From contig CAYSCH010000462.1 of NCBI GenBank assembly GCA_964429355.1, positions 1-6,846 of the forward strand: a stretch of DNA of 6,846 bases, read 5' to 3'. The stretch is from JAAYAY01 sp964429355 (GTDB taxonomy: Bacteria > Planctomycetota > Planctomycetia > Pirellulales > Thermoguttaceae). The notes under the pieces were generated by a model, which had not been told where the DNA came from, ran no database searches, and saw nothing but the letters and a program-made list of their open reading frames with translations. Below are positions 4,921 to 6,846 of this stretch, piece by piece (position 1 is the stretch's first letter; each line of letters starts with the position of its first letter). Both the position numbers and the translations under genes were made by a program.

Positions 4921-6834
4921 GTGTCTTTTGCTTCGCCCCTGGACTCGAAAGAGCTGGTTCGACAAGCGACCGACATTGTTGATCTCGTTGGAAAATACAT
5001 TCAACTGCGGCGGCAGGGCCGTATCTACGTGGGGTTGTGCCCTTGGCACGACGACACCAAGCCCAGTTTCCAGGTCAACCCGGACCGCCAATCTTTCAAG
5101 TGCTGGGTCTGCGATGTAGGCGGCGATGTCTTCAGCTTCATCATGCGGCTCGAAGGCGTCGAGTTTCGCGAAGCCCTCGAAATGCTCGCCGATCAGGCCG
5201 GCATCACCCTCCAGACACTTCCTCGCCACGACCCCTCCGTCCTCCCTTCCACCCAGGAGGTCGGGACCCCCCAGACATCCTCCGGGGTGGCAAGTGGAGA
5301 AGGAAAACGAGCTCTCTACCGGGCCATGGCCTGGGCCGAGCAGCAGTATCACCAGTGCCTCCTCAAATCCGACGAGGCTGAACCGGCCCGCCGCTATCTC
5401 CAGGAACGCGGCATCACCGACGAGAGCATCCGCAAGTTCCACCTTGGCTACTCCCCGAATCGGCGAGACTGGCTACTCAACCTTGCCGGGGGGAACCGTG
5501 CCCGAGCGCAAGTGCTGGAAACCATCGGCATTCTTGCCCAACGCCAGGACGGCACCGGCTACTACGATCGCTTTCGGGGCCGAGTGCTGTTCTCCATTCG
5601 CGACACCCAGGACCGGCCGGTCGGGATCGGGGGGCGGATCATGCCTGAATCGGGCGTGACCAGTCCCGCCAAATACGTCAACTCGCCGGAAACGCCGCTG
5701 TTCAAAAAAAGCAAATTGCTCTATGCCCTGGACGTGGCCCGCGAGGCAATCCACAAGACCCACACCGTGTTGATCATGGAGGGCTATACCGACTGCATCG
5801 TCGCCCACCAGTTCGGATTCCACAACGCGGTGGCCGTCCTCGGCACCGCCGTGGGCCAGCAGCACGTGAAAATCCTCAAACGATTTGCCGAACGGATCGT
5901 GCTCGTCCTCGATGGCGACGAGGCCGGCCAGAAACGGGCCAACGAGGTCCTGGAATTGTTCATCGCCGAAAATGTCGACCTCCAGATCCTCACCTTGCCC
6001 GACGACAACGACCCCTGCGAATTCCTGCTCGAACACGGCGCCGAGGCTTTTGCCGACCTCCTGGAAACCCGGGCCGTCAGTGCCCTCCAGCATGCCTTCC
6101 GATCCGCCACCCGCGGCATCGATCTGGCCAACGACGTCCACGGGTCGAGCCAGGCCCTCGAGCGGATGGTGGCGATTGTGGCCAAGGCGCCTCGGCTGCG
6201 CTCCGATTCGTCGTCCGACGGCGTCCTCCGCATCGAACGAGTCCTCACCCAACTGGCCCAGAGCTTCCGCGTCCCCGAAGAGGAGGTTCGGCGCCGGCTG
6301 ACGACGCTGCGGCGTTCCGCTTCCAGCCGTCCCGCCCGCCAGGACGACTCGGAAAAGGCAGGAGGGGCCGAGCCCGATCGATCCGCCGCGAAAATTGCCC
6401 CCCTGGAACGCGAACTGCTGGAGATCTTGCTCCGTCGCCCCGAATTGCTGGCCCAGGCTCGCCGGCACGTCACCCCGGAGCAGTTCGGCTTCCCGCTCGG
6501 ACGCAGGATCTTCTCTCGTGCGTGCGCATTGGCGGATGAAGGAATCACGCCGACATTTGATCGGCTCATGCTGGAGTTTGAAGACGCCCCTTCCAAAGCC
6601 TTTCTCGTTGATATCGACGAGGGCGCTGCGGCTAAGGAAACCGATAAACCGGAGGCCCTGCTCGAAGAGTGGATCCGGCGGTTCCAGCGGTGTCAACTCG
6701 AAAAACAGTTGCCCACGATCACGGGAACACTTCGTGAAGGAGGACTGAACCAGAGTCAAGAGACTGAGCTCTTCCTCGAGATGCTCAACAAACAGCGAGC
6801 CCGGCACGGCATTTCCGAACCCACGGACGGGTGA
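4921..6834 (+). CDS. dnaG: DNA primase DnaG
   Basis: The product is 637 residues from GTG 4921, within the usual DnaG range. It makes the RNA primers for Okazaki fragments and restart, working with the replicative helicase. The N-terminal zinc-binding domain has C40-P-W-H43 and C61-W-V-C64, the CHC2 set, in the frame C-P-W-H-D-D-T-K-P-S-F. The RNA polymerase domain shows R-G-R-V-L-F-S-I-R-D (219-228), K-Y-V-N-S-P-E-T-P-L-F (251-261) and a Toprim fold with catalytic E287 (M-E-G-Y-T-D), D331-G-D333 and N-D-P (363-365). A charged, probably disordered linker (about 466-493) leads to the C-terminal helicase-interaction domain (about 495-625, L-E-R-E-L-L-E-I-L-L-R-R-P-E-L-L). The start was chosen because D-I-V-D-L-V falls at residues 18-23, as expected for DnaG. 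In many bacteria rpoD follows dnaG; only 12 bp remain here, so this cannot be seen. Confidence 0.98.
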   Translation: MSFASPLDSKELVRQATDIVDLVGKYIQLRRQGRIYVGLCPWHDDTKPSFQVNPDRQSFKCWVCDVGGDVFSFIMRLEGVEFREALEMLADQAGITLQTLPRHDPSVLPSTQEVGTPQTSSGVASGEGKRALYRAMAWAEQQYHQCLLKSDEAEPARRYLQERGITDESIRKFHLGYSPNRRDWLLNLAGGNRARAQVLETIGILAQRQDGTGYYDRFRGRVLFSIRDTQDRPVGIGGRIMPESGVTSPAKYVNSPETPLFKKSKLLYALDVAREAIHKTHTVLIMEGYTDCIVAHQFGFHNAVAVLGTAVGQQHVKILKRFAERIVLVLDGDEAGQKRANEVLELFIAENVDLQILTLPDDNDPCEFLLEHGAEAFADLLETRAVSALQHAFRSATRGIDLANDVHGSSQALERMVAIVAKAPRLRSDSSSDGVLRIERVLTQLAQSFRVPEEEVRRRLTTLRRSASSRPARQDDSEKAGGAEPDRSAAKIAPLERELLEILLRRPELLAQARRHVTPEQFGFPLGRRIFSRACALADEGITPTFDRLMLEFEDAPSKAFLVDIDEGAAAKETDKPEALLEEWIRRFQRCQLEKQLPTITGTLREGGLNQSQETELFLEMLNKQRARHGISEPTDG

Positions 6835-6846
6835 GGGCCCTGTATT

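Noticed and set aside
5473..6807. Open frame of 444 codons on the minus strand
   Set aside because: It is wholly antisense to dnaG, whose plus-strand motifs are intact, and shows no protein features of its own.

Overview
The window most likely comes from a planctomycete, possibly order Pirellulales. This is an inference from three things: a secreted protein built of C-x-P-A-C runs, a proline-rich membrane-anchored LysM/YkuD protein, and a GC-rich genome (about 60% by eye) with single genes separated by spacers. No rRNA, tRNA, CRISPR array, transposase or phage gene was recognised.

Layout, left to right. A PhnB-like VOC (glyoxalase-fold) gene (87-551, +) is followed by a 16-bp stem-loop. A small acidic zinc-ribbon protein with a C-terminal membrane anchor (831-1103, -) is divergent from a membrane-anchored LysM + YkuD-like protein (1151-2476, +); their starts are 47 bp apart. 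The YkuD-like domain lacks the catalytic cysteine motif. A 73-bp-period tandem duplication fills the spacer before pyrE (2711-3265, +), the orotate phosphoribosyltransferase of UMP synthesis. pyrE converges on a cysteine-rich secreted protein (3373-4110, -), and a 17-bp stem-loop terminator lies between them. A gene-poor stretch (4111-4920) holds several hairpins and a near-consensus sigma-70 promoter. It leads into dnaG primase (4921-6834, +), which is complete and ends 12 bp before the window edge.

The genes do not form one pathway. dnaG and pyrE are housekeeping genes. The LysM/YkuD-like protein and the cysteine-rich protein both look like envelope components, and the zinc-ribbon protein may be an accessory membrane protein. 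I see no defence, secretion or biosynthetic system. The points most worth a second look are the YkuD-like domain in which S-H-G-C has become G-P-G-G, the four-module cysteine-rich secreted protein, and the tandem repeat upstream of pyrE.
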